Part shown: positions 19,216-32,493 of the stretch, piece by piece
How the letters are laid out: every line of letters begins with the position of its first letter
How positions within the stretch are numbered: position 1 is the stretch's first letter
Origin: Beroe ovata
Taxonomy: Eukaryota; Ctenophora; Nuda; Beroida; Beroidae
Assembly: GCA_946803715.1 (NCBI GenBank)
Contig: CAMPET010000137.1
Coordinates: forward strand, 119,837-171,561
DNA length: 51,725 nucleotides
Direction: 5' to 3'
The notes under the pieces: generated by a model
Told to the model about the DNA's origin: nothing
The model's database searches: none
What the model saw: only the letters and a program-made list of their open reading frames with translations
Made by a program: the position numbers and the translations under genes

Positions 19216-21240
19216 ACTCAGACACACTCCATTCTTACAACACCCCAACTTCATTTTACGACTCAAATATGACACAAAGTAATTCTTATCTCTTTTTTGA
19301 AACAATTTCGATTTACACACACCAATTTACTCTGCAAACATATAATTATTGTTTGATGAGTTAAACAAAACCCGGTTTAAGATAAAATTTGAAACAGGTC
19401 AATACGCTTTAATGTTTCCCAATATAATGACCGCTTAATATAACAAAAGAAAACAATGATGTGTTTCAAATTTGCCCCGTACTCGAATACACCTGTCACT
19501 AAGCCCGATATCAACAAATGGGATTAAGGAGTGAGGGGGAGAGGAGAGTGGTTGAGAGTGGTGATGCATCCCCGTGCTAATTGGACACCCATTATACCGC
19601 GCATCCGGGTGCCTGGTTTATGAAGGAGCAGAGTGACTGGTGTATCGTTTATGAAGGACTTGTTACTGGTAAATGACTGGCGTCCAGTTGGAGAACGCTT
19701 GAGTTTGATCTTTTGTGGGTTTGAGGCCCCGTCTCAAAGCCGACCATGGAACACAGCTCTTCAAAGGCACTAAACATTTCATAAAACGATTTAAACAGCA
19801 CCTCTTTCGAGGTTCGTGAAATTCAATTGTAAATAACCACACTTAGAAACAATTAGCCAATTTATCTGATCTCATCTTTTCAAAATTTGGGACAAAGAGC
19901 CCCCCTCTGTTTTCCCGAACTAACTTCCATTCTGACACTTTCAACCCAGACACTCGGCATATTACTCCAGACAAACACACACGAGCCACGTGTTCCAGAT
20001 AATATCTAGTTGGTCAAACACACACTGGGGGGGGGGTATTCTTCTCTTTCATCTCGACTGATTTGGTGTGTAATTCTACTGATATAACACAACTTTTCAC
20101 AGTCTGCAGCACTCACAAAAGCTTGTTATGAAGGTTTGTGTGTGTGCGGGAGGGTGCAAACAATACTAGAACTAGTTTAGCACCTATGAAGGAGGTATGT
20201 ATTATGAAGATAGCCAGCGCCTTTTGCGGCTTCTAACGCGATAAATGAACCTTGATTAAGTGATAAGGGGGTGAAAGGGTTTCACTTTGTAACGAGTCTT
20301 TATATACAAATGAATGGTCTTCATGGAAACATGAAACAATTATGGTTGGACGTGAGATCCACTGTAAATCTGGTAAGGGTAGAGAGATGGAAGTAGACTC
20401 CTTTTGTGTCTGGATTTGGGAAATTCATGCTGAGATGAGGAGAGGGATCAAGAAGAAAGAAAGTGGTTGAGGTTGGCAACGTGTCCACTGCAATTGAGCA
20501 GCGGATGATATTCATTTTAGAACTAGATGAACAGTGGTGAGATATAGATTTTGAGGGAGGGATAATTTTGAGAACTGTAGCCGGTGTTTACAGGTTAAAT
20601 TTTATCCGATACCTATTTCATCTGGTGGCTGGGTAGTTAAACAAGGTAAGTCGTGGAAAACAAATCTGCTGTCATTTTGAACAAATGGCCAAATTGCCCG
20701 AGTTAAACTGGTGTTAAACTGCGATGAGGGAAAGTTAGAGTTAAAATTTCCTGAAAAAAGGGATGTCTAATTTAAATATCCATCCTGAGGATATAAATAT
20801 GGGTATATTCCTAATTCTGTCACGCATATGGCAGTTTTGGGGTTAAAACAGTGTTTATGTCAACAAAGCCGGAGGCCTGTGACCACTGTTCCCCAAAACA
20901 CCGGCATGATTATGCGTGTCTGGTTGTGTGTGTGTGTTTGTTATGCGTTTTTGTGGATAAATATTTAGCAATGTTGGGTAGGGCTCGTATGACACATGTG
21001 AAAACTCGTTGATTGACACCTTGTCATCTTGATCAGATGATTGGATAAGGAGGACTGCAAAAACACGTGGCCAATTCGGTGTATCTTGCTTGACGTCCGT
21101 CTTGTCAAAAACAAGTTTTCCAATCAGAGGGATAGTCTAGACTCACCATTCTCCGTTTGGACAAGCATGCAATTGTGTTCCAAATATCCCATTGTGTTTG
21201 TGTGTGAATATTCCCCGTCATGTATCATTTTCCACAAAAA
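19216..21240. other. Intergenic DNA upstream of FoxG, no gene recognised
   Basis: AT-rich, with scattered stop codons in all frames and no convincing exon. It includes a poly-G tract near 20030 and several short TATGAAGGAG motifs (19618, 20190), also seen near 16228. Its position next to a forkhead gene makes cis-regulatory content plausible, but nothing specific is shown. Confidence 0.4.
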
Positions 21241-21259
21241 CATACACATGTTGCATGTG

Positions 21260-21702
21260 AGTCACGTGATTTTCCCACCCACTTAGCTCATGCTATGATG
21301 ACATTTTTGCTCCTTCTCCAATGTTTTTCCCCGATTGCTGGGGTGAACTTGTGCGGGGTGAAGTTGAGTTCACGCTCGGCACGCGCTCAAATTGCATTTT
21401 AGCACTTGGCATCTCATACCGCGTGGTTCTCACATCACGTGACCCGGGTAATCTGTGGCACGTGCTAAGTGCCGTTGCCATAGAGAGAGCGCATGCGAGA
21501 TCACGTGATCAGTGTCATATCACGTGTTCTCCGTTATTCGAGTGGAGGTGTTCTGAGGTTTTTATACTGTTCATCCCGGTTCCTGTCATTCGTATCCAAT
21601 TTATAAACCGACTGTCGCCCCCGAAAAACATCAGTCTTATCACACTTATTGACACACTTCGTTTGTTCACGACTCCCGTTTTCCTTCGTTCAGCTTTACA
21701 CC
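21260..21702 (+). promoter_or_regulatory. Candidate FoxG promoter with five CACGTG boxes
   Basis: CACGTG occurs at 21263, 21436, 21459, 21502 and 21521, three of them within TCACGTGA-like contexts, in the 440 bases before the FoxG start codon. CACGTG is the E-box of bHLH-ZIP factors (USF, MITF/TFE, MYC families). The start codon has an ideal CACCATGG context. No clear TATA box is seen. Confidence 0.55.
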
Positions 21703-23043
21703 ATGGTTGCTCAAGTTGACCCGGACCCTCTTCACCCATTCTCAATTGAGTATCTGCTCAACTCAACGCCCAAACCCAAGAAACCTCTATTCTCGTACAA
21801 CGCCCTCATTGCCATGGCGATTTCGCAGAGTTCCAACAAGAAACTGACTCTAGCAGAGATATACGACTTCATAGTGCAGACTTTCCCATACTACAAGGAT
21901 AACAAGAAGGGATGGCAGAATAGCATCAGGCACAACCTCAGCCTCAACAAATGCTTCATCAAGGTAACCATCACACCTGGTCTTGTTTTTCTCTCCCCAT
22001 CTCTCGTTGCTTAGCAACGCACGTGTTTATGGTGTAGATTGTTGCTAGCAACCCAATATTATCCTCGTATCAATTGTAGGTTCCTCGCCACTACAATGAC
22101 CCTGGAAAGGGCAACTATTGGATGCTGAACCCGGCTTCTGACGAGGTGTTCATTGGAGGAAAACTGAGGAGACGAGGAGGAGGAAAAGAAGAGAGGTGAG
22201 GACCAGACATCAGCTTCATTCATCCTCATCCAGACATCATTCTTCGTCATCCATGATCGATCATCATTCTTATCTGTCAATCATGTCACAGTCGTGTTAT
22301 TGATTGATCGATTGCAAGACTGTCAAGCACGTCATACTTATAATATCCAATCCAACCCGATCGTTTCTCCTCATTGATCCAAGTCATGATCATGCGATTT
22401 GCTTGTTTTCCAGCTCACCCATATGTCTCTTTCTCTCAGATACCTCCATCTCAAGACTCGTACATCTCCACGTGTTGTGACATCCCTATCATCGCGTGAC
22501 GTCACGCCATGCCGGCGTGATCACTACTCTCCCTACAACCGCCAGACATCACACAGACACCACGCGGGTTACCATGACAACAACATCGATACACGCGGCG
22601 GGAGCTTTCTCTACGATCACCACACGAGATTCCTTGCTCCGTTGCAAAGTTATCTCCCTGTTCCCTCCTCCCCTCCCGAACTGAGCCCGATTGTGAACAC
22701 CGGCAGCAGCACTGGCAGCAGCTCCCCGGGTTCACTCACATCACCGCAACACTCCCCGGGACAGATAATGACGTCACCCCCCTGCATCTCTCAGAGCATG
22801 CTGAGATCAGCGCTTCCCTCACAGATCACTCCCCTCAGAAGCCCACTGACCCTCAGCAGCACCATAGCAACTCTTCCCCCTAATCTCAGCACTCACATTT
22901 CTCGTCCCGGACAAGCTATCACCACTCCAACAGACTTTCTCATTGCATCTGGGCGGAGTCACGTGATTCAGAGCAGTGCTGTGATTGGCTTGCCATTCGT
23001 GCATCACCCAGTTCCACAGAAGGTCGGGCAGAGAATTCAGTGA
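21703..23043 (+). CDS. foxG: Forkhead transcription factor, FoxG type
   Basis: Exons 21703-21963, 22080-22195 and 22440-23043 (TGA) join in phase, giving 326 residues. The ATG sits in CACCATGG. Residues 27 to about 115 form the forkhead DNA-binding domain ([33 protein letters not shown], then [18 protein letters not shown]). The continuation [12 protein letters not shown] is a FoxG hallmark, and intron 1 splits the domain just before [14 protein letters not shown] near the N-terminus matches the engrailed-homology-1 type motif (FxIxxLL) that recruits Groucho/TLE corepressors. The C-terminal half is Ser/Pro/Thr-rich. FoxG proteins are nuclear repressors, best known in anterior and neural patterning. 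The only doubt is the exon 3 acceptor: a nearer AG at 22413 gives an early stop, while 22439 keeps the frame. Confidence 0.95.
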
Positions 23044-23664
23044 GCTCACATGAGAGGGACATTTTACTCGTTGTTTTGCTGAAATTTCTTCAGACTCGCA
23101 ACTGACCATTTTTCAAGGTTATTATATATGTTTGTTATTATATATGTTATGCTATTTTCAAGTTTGGATGTGTAAATATCAGGCAATTACAAAAAGTACG
23201 GATACTCAAAGCTTTTCTCTTGTTAATAGTAGTTTATCTATTGGGAAAGTCCTGAAAATTCTCGGAAAAATCCATAGATCTTTAGACATAAATCGTTGAG
23301 AACATTCACAGTTGACAGGTGAAACTGTCACATTTCACAAGTTCACCATCTGGTGAAGCGAGAGAGAGAGAAGTATAGCTCATTCTGCAGGTGACCTATT
23401 ATAAGCATCGATGCACCTACTCCTTCATAAAGAATGTTGAGAGCCCCGATGCATAGAGGGGGACAGGTGATAACAATTGATTCACAATAATAGACTCCAC
23501 TGCTGACACCTGTTTACCTGCGACCGTGAACTGTCACCAAGGTGTCAAAATGTTCGTCTTATATTCTACACTTCATCGCACTGCAGAAGTTAATCATATA
23601 TTCCCGAAATCTACTTTCATTGATTAACATTGTTTGATTGGAGTTATCATATCTAGGTTGCGAC
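23044..23664. other. Intergenic spacer between FoxG and the multidomain secreted protein gene
   Basis: This holds the FoxG 3' region and the upstream region of the next gene. No coding exon seen. A short GA-rich tract lies at 23356-23373. Confidence 0.5.
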
Positions 23665-26600
23665 ATGAAGACCCTCATGTTTGTAAGTAAAAGTGCAAAT
23701 CTTCCCTATTCCCAGAAAATGTTTCCATACTTCTCTTTCAGTCTCTTCTCCATTCTGTCATTCACTTGTCTCCCTTCTTCCCACCCTCTCTTGCCCTACC
23801 CCCTCTCACTTTTTCTCGCGAAAAAAGATTTCCTTGCGTTTCACTAATATATCCATGTCTCGGTTTCAGGCCACCTCTCTCCTTCTCCTTCTCTCGCCCA
23901 AAGTGAATGGGGCTGATTGTCCCGACTGCAGTGGCTGGACGGGTACCCTCGAGAAGATATGTGGTATTGACGGTGTGACATATGCGAGTCAGTGCGAGCT
24001 ATTCGTGGCCCTGTGTCATCAAGAAATGGTAGTTGCAGATACGAGCATGGATATCAATTCTTATGCCCCGTTCATTAACGTGGCTAGTCAAGCGTTCATC
24101 GCCTACAAGGGCGAATGTGACACAGGGGGAGGTGGTGGTTCCTGCCCGCTTGACTCTGACTGTGCTGGGGCTGGGGGTGGACCCATCTGTGACTCAAGTC
24201 TCACGGAGTACACCAGCAGTTGTGAGCTGGTACAGCACTTGTGTCACAATGGCATTCTCTCGTACGATGACTCCACTGTGTTTAGCGCCATGACTGATGC
24301 TGAGTATTTCAATGAGATCCAGAGTTGGGTTCAGTGGCGGGGACCGTGCAATGGGCCATGTGATGTCGGGAAAATGTCGAGTACTGGCTCTTATCCGTGT
24401 GTAGATTGTGGTCCAGGCACTTACCAAGATACAACTGGACAAGCAACGTGCATGCCATGTCCCAAAGGAACATACCAGACTGCTAGTGGAGCTGCATCCT
24501 GTGACACTTGTCCAGGCTCGAAGACGACCACAAACGCTGGCTCTTCCTCTGATAGTGACTGCAGAGATGGCTGTCAACCTGGAACATTCTCTGGTACTGG
24601 CTTGGAACCTTGTCATATCTGCCCAGCAGGGTCTCATCAAAGTTCCCCCGGAGCGAATACCTGTATCATATGTACTCCAGGAAGTTACAGCTCTTCAGAC
24701 GGCTCTGCATCATGTGATGCATGTCCTGCTGGACAGTATTCTAGTGATTCTGGCAGCACATCTTGCTCTGATTGTGCAGCTGGGACAGCAGCTCCAAATC
24801 CATCAAGTGCTGATTGCCAGAAATGTGGTCCAGGAACTTTCTCCTCCAATGATGGGGCTTCTGGATGTGATCTCTGTGCTAAAGGTAGCTACAGCGACGG
24901 AGATGAGAACACTTCCTGCCAAGATTGTGGGGCCGGATACTACACTGACGAGACAGGGAGCGATGAATGTGAGGCATGCCCCACTGGAACCTACACTGAC
25001 ACCACAGGATCAGTCTCCTGCACGAAATGTGCTGCAGGCAGTTACTCAGACGCAACTGCGAGTCAGCAATGCACATCATGCCCAGTAGGGCACATATCTG
25101 ATGCTGGTGCTGTCTCCTGTACGGCGTGTCCTGCCGGTAGCAAGAGCTCCAACAACCAGTGTGTGACATGCCCAGTTAACACCTACAGCACCGGTGCTAC
25201 TGACACCTGCACCCCCTGTGCAGGTGACGAGGTTGCCCCAGCTGGGAGTTCAGCCTGTTTATCTTGTGGGGCGGGCAGCTTTATCAACCCTGCCGGAAAC
25301 TGTGAACAGTGCCCGCCCGGGTTCTACTCGGATACTGCCGGTGCATCATCCTGCACGGCGTGTCCTAGTGGCTCATTTAGCGCCAACTTAGGCTCCACCT
25401 CGTGTCAGCAATGCGGCATCGGTCACTATAGCAACTCAGCAGACGCCACATCTTGCACTATGTGTGCACCTGGGTCTTACAACGACCAGAGTGGACAGAG
25501 TGCGTGCACGCTGTGCCCCACTGGGACATTCTCACCGGTAGCCGGGAGTGACGTTTGTCTCGACTGCGGCCCCGGTACCTTTGCCAACGAGACAGGGTCC
25601 AGTTCATGTGCTGTGTGCTCCGAGGGATACTTCCAGGATGGGAGCGGGGCAGATGGGTGCAAAGCGTGCCCCGCCGGGTCGTACAATGATGAAACCGGGC
25701 AGTCAGCCTGTAAACAGTGTGTTGCGGGTAAGTACAGCGCTGCCCCGGGCATGAAGGTGTGTGCAGTGTGTGGGAAGGGTACTTACAGTGCAGCTGCTGG
25801 TCAGTCCTCATGCAGTGCGTGTGCAGTGGGTACTTACAGTATGAATGAGGGAGCCACCACCTGTGCCCAATGCCCAGCGGGCACGTTTGCTGAAAACGAG
25901 GGAGCACATATCTGTGTCCAATGCCCGAAGGGCCACATCTCTGCAGGCACCACATGTACAGAATGCCCCAAGGGACAGTATGCATCAAATATTGGGTCAC
26001 ACACATGTAGTGACTGCGCTGCAGGCCACTTTGCAAGTGACACGGGAAGTGCCATGTGTGAACCATGTGACCCAGGTACTTACAGCTCCCAGTCCGGGCA
26101 GGAGTCCTGCACCACGTGTCCAGCGGGTACATTCGCATCTGGAGAGGGGAGCACCACGTGTACAGACTGTGACGCCGGCTACACATCACTCAGTGGAGCT
26201 AGCTCATGCAGTCAGTGCCCGGCGGGTCAGTACTCTGATCACACTGCTGCACAGTCCTGTACTGACTGTCCTCCTGGGCAGTACTCCCCCTCCCCCGGCG
26301 CCACGCAGTGCACACCCTGTGATATGGGAGAGTTCACGGACTCTGCAGGGTCAGATGACTGCTCTGCGTGTCCTGCCGGATCCATCTCATTTGCCCAGGG
26401 GTCCACTTCCTGTCGATACTGCTCCAGAGGATCTCACCCTAACGCAGACAACACAGCTTGTGTGAAGTGCGATGCTGGACACTACGCTGACACTGACGGA
26501 TCACTGACGTGCAGTGAGTGTCCCGCCGGTACTTACAACCCTAACGTAGGGTCTAGTGGGTGTCAGGACTGTCCAGCAGGCTCGTATTCCACACCCGGCT

Positions 26601-29305
26601 CAACCGCGTGCACAACGTGTCCCGCAGGGTCGTTCTCAGCTTCACCGGGCAGCGGGAGTTGTGATCAGTGCACGTACGGGACATACCAGGACCAAAGTGG
26701 ACAGACCAGCTGTGAGTTGTGTCCAGCTGGTACCGCTAACCACTTCCTCGGACAGACCACGTGTAGACCATGTGGAGCGGGAGCCATCTCCAGGACCGCC
26801 GGGAAAAAGTACTGTGAGCTCTGCCCTGCAGGGTCATACACACCGGATACTGGTCATACGTCATGTATCCTCTGCCCGCTGGGTGAGTATAACCCGTATG
26901 CCGCTCAGAAATCTTGCAAAAGCTGCCCCAACGGACAGGTAGCTCCACGAGAAGGCATGACATCGTGTGAAGTGTGTGAAGCAGGGAGTTTTAGCATCGG
27001 GCATGGTAACTCGGCCTGCAGCATGTGCAAGCCTGGGTATTACAATGACGTGAGGGGCAGTAACTCGTGTACTGCTTGTCCGGCTGGGCAATACGCAGTT
27101 GATGCTGGGTCCACCCAGTGTGAGCCGTGCCCTGTGGGATCCTTCTCAGCGACCGAGGGTTCATCCTCATGCGAGGTCTGTGCGAACAGCATTAACCAGG
27201 ACATAGGGCAGTCCCGGTGTGTGCCCTGCCGAGATGGAACTGAACCTATCCAGAGCTCGACTGAGTGTGAGCCGTCCAACCTGGCTCTGGGACGACCAGT
27301 CACACAGTCCACCACAACTACTGATAACACGCGGGGACATGCGACCCATGCCACTGACGGCAGAAGGACCTCCCTGTACAGCTACAACACGTGCACAATG
27401 ACTGCAAGTGAAAAACAGCCCTGGATCAAGGTAAGACTGGAGAAAACACGACGAATAGTTGAGGTTGTCATCTACAACAGGGCTGACTGCTGTTCCGATA
27501 GGCTGGATGGGTTCCAAGTTCACGTGGGCATCACGGGTACAGCATCAGACCCTGTGTGCGGGGGCCCGCTCAACTCAGCCGACTTCGCACGCTCTGCTAA
27601 GCACGTGCACTGTAACAGGTACGGCGGGGAGATTGCCGATTTTATCTCTCTCCACCATCCTGACAGCTCTACTGACAAGATCCTGACGGTGTGCGAGATT
27701 GAGGCTTACTCCGAGTTTCTCGACACGCCCTGTCCAGCTGGCTACTACTCGGAAACCGGAAACAGACCGTGCGAGCCATGTCGCGCCGGATCTTACGTCT
27801 CCAACGGGAGGTGTCTCGAGTGTCCCCGGGGCACCTACTCCAGCCAGGATCAAGCCACAAAGTGCTTGGATTGTCCCTTCGGACACACCACATACAGACC
27901 TGATACAAGCAAGTGCTACGGTCCGACCCTCTCCACGACATATATCGGTGTGACGTACACGAGGCACACCCGTCTCCCTGAGCTGGGTGCACCTCTAGCG
28001 GGAAGAACACTCACCTGGACTGCGCCCCTCGGCATCTGGATGTTGTTCAGATCCGAGTACTATAAGGAGTTGGGCGCAATAGTTCCGCTCCTGAGTAATA
28101 CGGTAAGAACAGCCGCCAAGTCCATCTACCCTATCATCACGGACGCATTTTGCTACACCCCGAGAGACAGGGGAGCCTCATTCACAGGGTTAATCTCTAC
28201 TACGAAGAGCGGGAAAACATGTGCTAAATGGAATGGGTTCGGTCTCTCCGGACACAACTACTGCAGGAACCCCAACAATGCTCTCAGTGGTCCGTGGTGT
28301 TACACCGACAGCAGCTGGGAGTACTGCGACATTCCCAAGTGTATCCATGATGTGGAGTGTTACACTGATCAGGGGCATACTTACCGGGGCACTGTCGAGA
28401 GAACTGAGGGTGGGAGTTTGTGTGACAGATGGGACGACACCGGTGACAGGTACTGTCGAAATGATGCCGCTACAGACTTCGCTAAGCCGTGGTGCCGGGT
28501 GAACGGTGTCAAGAAACCATGTGCTGTGGACAAGTGTGAGCGAGACTGCGCGGACCCTAGGTCGGGCCAGTGGGGCAGGTTCCAAGCGAAGGGAACGGGA
28601 ATGTGCTGGGACATTGCTGGACATGGTACCTCCGCTCGGAGCACAAGGTCCAACCTTCAGATGAACAATTGTGAGGTGCCGCATGATGATAATACCGACC
28701 ATGTGTTCAAAATGAACAGCAACGGGTTCATCATCAACAAGAACTCGCAGTTGTGCGTCAACCTGTGGGGAGATCGAGAAACCGACAACAGAGTAAACTA
28801 CAACCTGTGGACGTGTCAGTACTCTGACTCCAACACCGACCAGAAGTTCGATCTGGACTGGCACCCATCCGACAGCTGTGCGTTCCGGGTGCGAAACAGA
28901 GCTACAAACAAGTGTATCGATGCCGAGGGTAAGCAAGATGATGACATTGAAACGAACGTGATGCAGTATTCGTGCAAAGACGGCGACGATGACGACCATT
29001 GGTACTACTTCCTTCCCACTGAGGATCGGGTGTGCTCGTATGAGCTACGGAATAACGCTCAGTTGTGGGGCAACAGCCCTGATGGTGACACCATCTACAA
29101 CACGCTCTACGCGGCTCAATCCGCGTGCAGTAGGCTGGGTGAGAGGTGTGGCGGGGTGTACAAAGACACGACGTACCACAACAAGTTCCACCTCAGAACA
29201 GAGCGGAGGACGTTCTACCAGAATCGGTACCAGGCGTGGGTTAAACAGGACTGCAATGATGCCAGATTTGATTATTTCGAGCAGAAGTTCTACGATGATC
29301 AGTAG
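23665..29305 (+). CDS. Secreted Kazal / GCC2-GCC3 repeat / F5-8C / kringle / ricin multidomain protein
   Basis: Exon 1 is 23665-23682 (MKTLMF) and exon 2 is 23870-29305, a single 5.4-kb exon; the product is 1,817 residues. A signal peptide is followed by two Kazal-like domains (about 22-95, with KICGIDGVTYASQCEL, and about 100-168). Then comes a long run, about 172-1130, of Cys-rich GCC2/GCC3 (ephrin-receptor-like) modules of 16-18 residues (CPAGTYSDTTG type). Next are an F5/8C-like or fucolectin-like domain (about 1140-1289, NLALGRPVTQS, DCCSDRLDGFQVHVG), two further Cys-rich modules, two kringles (about 1434-1497 and 1503-1567; GPWCYTDSSWEYCDIPKC), a ricin B-type lectin domain (about 1570-1722) and a Cys-containing tail resembling PAN. 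No membrane segment follows. The expected role is in extracellular matrix or glycan binding; the exact role is unknown. AATAAA lies at 29396. Confidence 0.93.
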
Positions 29306-29395
29306 ATGGTGGGATAGTTTTCATTACTTCATCTGAAATCTTGGGATCTGCAGTTCTGTCAATAGATTCTCAATTTGATAAGTCATACCCCGTAT

Positions 29396-29401
29396 AATAA
29401 A
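29396..29401 (+). terminator. Polyadenylation signal AATAAA
   Basis: It lies 91 bases past the stop of the multidomain secreted protein gene. The rest of 29306-29684 is a short convergent spacer with a CA-rich patch near 29560. Confidence 0.6.
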
Positions 29402-29684
29402 ATCTTGGTTTATCTCGAGTTTACATAAGTCACAGAAATGAGAAAACATAAATTCGGTTATTGTGCATATTATTCTTCGAAAAATCATGGACCAAACAAA
29501 ATTCTCAGACTCAAAACTAAAGTATGCCTCTAGAACTCTATTAGTATAGTCTCAAATTTTCCACACAAACACACACACACCAAGCGGAATTCCGCCATAT
29601 CATCTACCGAGGTAGTTTTGCAGCGGGTCTCCTTGGAAACTGTCCATCGTATTATACTGTCTCGCAGGTCATATATTGTATCAT

Positions 29685-32493
29685 TCAGCTGGTAAGTGTA
29701 TCCGACAGTTTCTTCAGATGATAATTCTCCTGCTCCAAACTCTGATTCACCACACTCAGCTCCTCCACCTGGATTGACAGGTTCTTTGCTTTCCTCTCGA
29801 GCACCTGTGTTCTGATATCCGATTCACTTAGTCTATCCAGGGCATCACGGAGTTTCCGACTGAATGAAGTGCTGTCAACCTCCAGTCGGTCTTGTAGTTC
29901 ATTTAGTTTAGACTGAAGTGTCCTTCCGTCTTGAACGGAACGCACCAACTTAGCTTTCAGCTTCTGTCTATCCAGTTTTATCGTCTGGATGATTTTGTTT
30001 GCTTGTGGGAATTGGGGAGGTGAAGTGGCCCTCTCGTCCTCAAATGATACACTCGGGCTGCTGCTATCGTCCTCCGACCACCCTTTGAAGAAGGATTCCT
30101 CGATGAACTTAATCTCACTTTGTAACTTTGCCACTTGGTCCAACAAACTCTTGATCTGGCCAGATTTTTCTGCACTTTCCTCTCCCAGTTTTGTTTTTTC
30201 CTCGTCAGCGTGCCGGTAGTTTGTCGACAAGACGTGAGCGTCTCTCTTCACCGTATCAACATCACTTTTGAGACTCACAATGTCTCTATTTTTCTCCTCC
30301 AACGTTTCCTCTAATTTTGTATGAGACTTCACCAATTCCGACAACCTACTCTCCATTGTCTCCTTCTCCCTTTCCATATTCGATATTTGGCTCCTCAGAT
30401 CTGTCTTATCTCCCTCCAGATTCTTGATAGTCCCCTCCAACGCTTCAATCTGTCCACTGAGCTGAGCGATTTTCTGGTTTTCCGTCTCCAACGCCATTTT
30501 ATCCCGTCGAATTTCCCCTATCTCCGTCTCAAGATCTCGTGCATGTTGCTCTGCTGCCACAATTATCTGGGTCTTTTCCACGCTGTCTTTCTCCAAAGCT
30601 TTCACCTGGCCCTCCAAAAAACAACAGTTTTCCTCGACTGTAGTTACCCGGCTTTGTAGCATGGCATTCTCTGCACTCCCTGTTTCGAGCTCCAGTTTCA
30701 GCTTCTCAACATTGTTGCTGAGAAGAGAGTTCCGTTCCTCCAATTCTTCCTTCGTATTGGAACTCTTCTCCGCGGCATCCTTGAGTTTCTCATTGAGATC
30801 ATCAATCTCACGCTCCAAATCTTCCTTATCCCTCCTAAAATCCTCGAGCGTGATCAGCGTATCCTCAATCGTACACCGGAAGGCTTTTTTCTCCTCGTGA
30901 TAAAAATCCTCCACCTGTCTCAACTTGAGCCCCACTCCCTCTAGTCGGGCTATCTCCTGTTTACACTCATAATTCTCCGCAGACATCTCTCTCAGCTGTT
31001 TTTCCAGGGCGAGCATCCGTTTCGAACTCGATATACTGCCCTTCAACTCTGCTCTTAGTTCAGCGTTTTCTTCCTCTAGTTCCGTCAGTAATTCTCTACT
31101 AGCCCTCAAAGTTGCCGCTTCGGTGTGATATGCACTGTCAGCAGCAGTCACACTCTTTTCAGATTTACCACCTGGTGTTTTTGTAACATATTCTCGGACT
31201 GGCTCGAGAATTGTGTCTTTGTGCGGGGTGAAGCCGCGTGACGATTGGGGTGATATCTTTTGTCTCGGAGTAGAGGGTGTTCGAGAAGGAGGGGTGGGGA
31301 GATGCGTTGTCATGGCAACGTGGGATGGAGGAGAGGGGTGTTGTGTTGTCATGGAGATGTTGACAGGGTCGCCACCTGGTGTCAGCGTGTTGTCGTCAAG
31401 TGTGGCGTCATCAATGGGGCGGTGTGGTTTCTGGGGTGTGGTCAGTTTTTCTATCATCTCTTGCAGATTACTACCTGAAAATGTGAAGTTGTGAGTCAAG
31501 AGTTTTATGTTGATAGAATGATTCCCATGATTGTAATGGAAAATCGGAAGTTTCAAGTTCCTCGACTTCATTTCTATCTCCGACCTCCCCCATAGCGAAC
31601 CTTTTGACGAGAGCAGATCCAGTTGTTCGGTAAGGTGGTTGTTGATGTTGTTCAGCCTGGCAATCTCCTTGTTTGCGTCCCTCTCCCTTTTAATTGACCT
31701 TAAAAATGTTTGGATTGTGGAATTGATCAGCAGAAATCTCCTGTGACCACGCCCTTTTTTCCATCTACGTCCGGATGATAATCATACCTATCTGATCTCT
31801 GAGTAAGCTGGGTGAGTGAAGTGACACAGCTCTGTTCACTATCTGACACTCCCCCCTCATCCAGCACACTTCCCGCCACACTGGTGCTATAGTTACTGCA
31901 GCTGGTTGTCGTGGCAACGCTCACATTCGTGTACTTGGCTAACTCTTCCTTGTGTTTGCACCTCTTCCTCTTTCCTATAGTGGTGAGAGTGTGAGAGTAT
32001 ACTCATTTATAGGAGTGGTGTGTCTAGTGATGTGTCAAGATTTGGAGTTTTGGATGGGCTTGTCGCTCTCATCAATACATCATGGTAGATCAGGGTTTTA
32101 CCTTTCTTAGGAGACGTTTTCCCAGGTCTTATCAGGCTGATGGAGAGTGGCTCTCTCTTCTTCCCCTCTGGTGTTGGTGTCACCATGGTGTCAGCCTTGT
32201 TGTTGTTGTCATGGTGACGCGTCTCAGTCTTTGTTTTCGGAGTCTTGCCGCACCTTCCACATGACTCCTGAGATAAATGTAGTGATCTTGGCAGTGATCT
32301 TGGCAGTGATCTTGGCAGTGATGATTTTGAGAGACCAGTGACCGCAAAGGAAGGAACATCTTTGCTGACAGTCTTTTGAGAAAAACTTGTTCTGAAAGTG
32401 ATCTTATGTAACTTTCTTTACCTCTTTGCTCTGTCGAGATGCTGCTCGTTTTTGGACGTGTCTGTTCTCTTTTCCCTCATCTGCATTCATCAT
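29685..32493 (-). CDS. Long coiled-coil protein with KEN box, possible mitotic/centrosomal protein
   Basis: Minus-strand exons 32422-32493, 32102-32267, 31788-31974, 31601-31698 and 29685-31474 join in phase (770 residues). The N-terminal region is basic and low in complexity. GKEN at residues 7-10 is a KEN box, the APC/C-Cdh1 degron of many mitotic proteins. Ser/Thr-Pro-rich stretches follow (PSRTPSTPRQ, QKISPQSS), which could be CDK sites. From about residue 300 the protein is almost continuous heptad coiled coil, interrupted by an acidic hinge (GWSEDDSSSPSVSFEDE), and ends in NYHLKKLSDTL. There is no membrane segment. Intron 31475-31600 is 126 bp and open in frame, so its retention would insert 42 residues. 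I do not recognise a named family; the cell-cycle link is inference from the KEN box and SP/TP sites. Confidence 0.85.
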
